Assembly (NCBI GenBank): GCA_041685075.1
Contig: JAWLGN010000058.1
Coordinates: forward strand, 1 to 21,822
Reading direction: 5' to 3'
From: JAMCRM01 sp041685075
GTDB taxonomy: Bacteria > Acidobacteriota > Terriglobia > Bryobacterales > Bryobacteraceae
Length of the DNA: 21,822 nucleotides
Positions 21,135-21,822 of the stretch are shown piece by piece; within the stretch, counting starts at the first letter, position 1, and each line of letters opens with the position of its first letter. The notes beneath the pieces were generated by a model. It was given only the letters and a program-made list of their open reading frames with translations. It was not told where the DNA came from and did no database searches. The position numbers and the translations under genes were made by a program.

Positions 21135-21822
21135 ATGGCCAAGTCCAAAGGCAATCCCATCACCCAGCGAACCATCCTGGTCACGGGCGCCACAGGGCGC
21201 CAGGGCGGCGCCGTGGTCCGGCACCTGCGGCAGCGCGGCTTTCCCGTTCGCGCGCTCACCCGCAACCCGTCCCAGCCCAAGGCCCGTACCCTGCTGAACC
21301 AGGGGGTGGACATCGTGCGCGGCGATCTCGACGACCCCGCCTCCCTCACCAACGCGCTCGACGGCGTCCACGGCGTCTTCGCCCTCCATACCTTTACCGA
21401 AGGCGGGGTGGAGACCGAAGTGCGCCACGGTAAAGCCATGGTGGATGCAGCGGCCCGCGCCCGTATCAGCCACTACGTCTACAGCTCCGTGGGGGGCGCC
21501 GACCGCCGCAGCGGCGTGCCCCATTTCGAAAGCAAGTTCCGCGTCGAAGAATACCTCCGGCAGCGGGGGATGAAGTACACCATTCTGCGCCCGGTCTTCT
21601 TCATGGAGAACTGGCTGGGCATGGCGAGCCAGCTCCAGGCGGGTGAAATCGCCCTGCCGCTCTCCCCGGACCGCACCCTCCAACAGGTGGCGGTGGACGA
21701 CATCGGCGCCTTCGCCGCCATGGCCTTCGAGCACGCCGGGCGCTGGCAGGACCGCGCCATCGAACTGGCCGGCGACGAACGCACCCTGCCCGAGGTGGCC
21801 GCCCTGTTCTCCACCGTGCTGG
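21135..21822 (+). CDS. NmrA-like NAD(P)-binding protein, 3' end outside the window
   Basis: 229 residues are visible and the frame is open to the window edge. The N-terminal Rossmann motif is ILVTGATGRQGGAVV (G18, G21, G24), the GxxGxxG pattern of atypical short-chain dehydrogenases. Later blocks YVYSSVGGADR, VPHFESKFRVEEYLR and YTILRPVFFMENWLG match the NmrA-like/HSCARG group, which includes redox sensors and quinone or isoflavone-type reductases. The SDR Tyr-x3-Lys is not clearly present; HFESK occupies the position. The ATG is supported by AAGGAGA upstream. A complete member is usually about 290-310 aa, so 60-80 residues are missing. The function cannot be narrowed. Confidence 0.88.
   Translation, partial: MAKSKGNPITQRTILVTGATGRQGGAVVRHLRQRGFPVRALTRNPSQPKARTLLNQGVDIVRGDLDDPASLTNALDGVHGVFALHTFTEGGVETEVRHGKAMVDAAARARISHYVYSSVGGADRRSGVPHFESKFRVEEYLRQRGMKYTILRPVFFMENWLGMASQLQAGEIALPLSPDRTLQQVAVDDIGAFAAMAFEHAGRWQDRAIELAGDERTLPEVAALFSTVL

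Noticed and set aside
1..21822. CRISPR array, phage defence system, integrase or insertion sequence
   Set aside because: No repeat-spacer pattern, no transposase or nuclease motifs, no terminal repeats and no shift in base composition were seen.

Overview
The window is about 22 kb of uniformly GC-rich, densely packed bacterial DNA. The gene content points to an Acidobacteriota of the Solibacter/Bryobacterales kind: several Tat-exported sulfatases, a DUF1080 protein, an exported Gfo/Idh oxidoreductase, and a dnaJ-hspR pair whose DnaJ has an FGGFDFSEFF-type linker. That placement is inference from gene content and not a phylogeny. I see no tRNA, rRNA, CRISPR array, integrase, transposase or insertion sequence.

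Layout. (1) 1-1427 (+): end of a DnaJ gene, with an in-frame stop where the J domain meets the linker, then hspR. (2) 1482-3008 (+): sulfatase 1, overlapping tail-to-tail a large polytopic membrane protein (2968-5019, -). (3) 5159-6759 (+): a four-gene Asp23/Gls24 envelope-stress cassette with three Asp23-like proteins and a 63-aa membrane protein. (4) 6656-7803 (-): a CDP-alcohol phosphatidyltransferase and a GtrA-like membrane protein joined by a 4-nt start/stop overlap. (5) 7871-10978 (-): sulfatase 2 followed 6 nt later by an IlvD-family dehydratase; divergent from it is sulfatase 3 (11015-12424, +). (6) 12436-13782 (-): tryptophanase, divergent from an ExuT-like MFS transporter (13813-15087, +). 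(7) 15131-15511 (-): a VOC/glyoxalase protein, divergent from a rhaM-like mutarotase, an NCS1-like permease and a 61-aa membrane protein (15560-17427, +). (8) 17429-19615 (-): an exported O-methyltransferase, then a Tat-exported DUF1080 domain fused to a PHP-like domain. (9) 19728-21020 (+): Tat-exported Gfo/Idh oxidoreductase, then an NmrA-like protein (21135 onward) cut by the window edge. No gene-free stretch exceeds 300 bases; the largest gaps are 5020-5158, 19616-19727 and 21021-21134.

How the genes fit together. Regions 2 and 5 to 9 look like scattered catabolism of sulfated, uronate- and rhamnose-containing glycans: three sulfatases, a hexuronate-type transporter, a rhamnose mutarotase with a permease, a DUF1080 protein, an exported oxidoreductase and a possible sugar-acid dehydratase. 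Regions 1 and 3 are proteostasis and envelope stress. Region 4 is lipid or glycolipid synthesis.

The most interesting points are the Asp23 cassette, the rhaM/NCS1/small-protein unit, the DUF1080-PHP fusion, the apparently exported SAM methyltransferase, and a recurring promoter layout in which -10 boxes sit 8 to 13 nt from the start codon. Two divergent pairs appear to share overlapping -10 elements.
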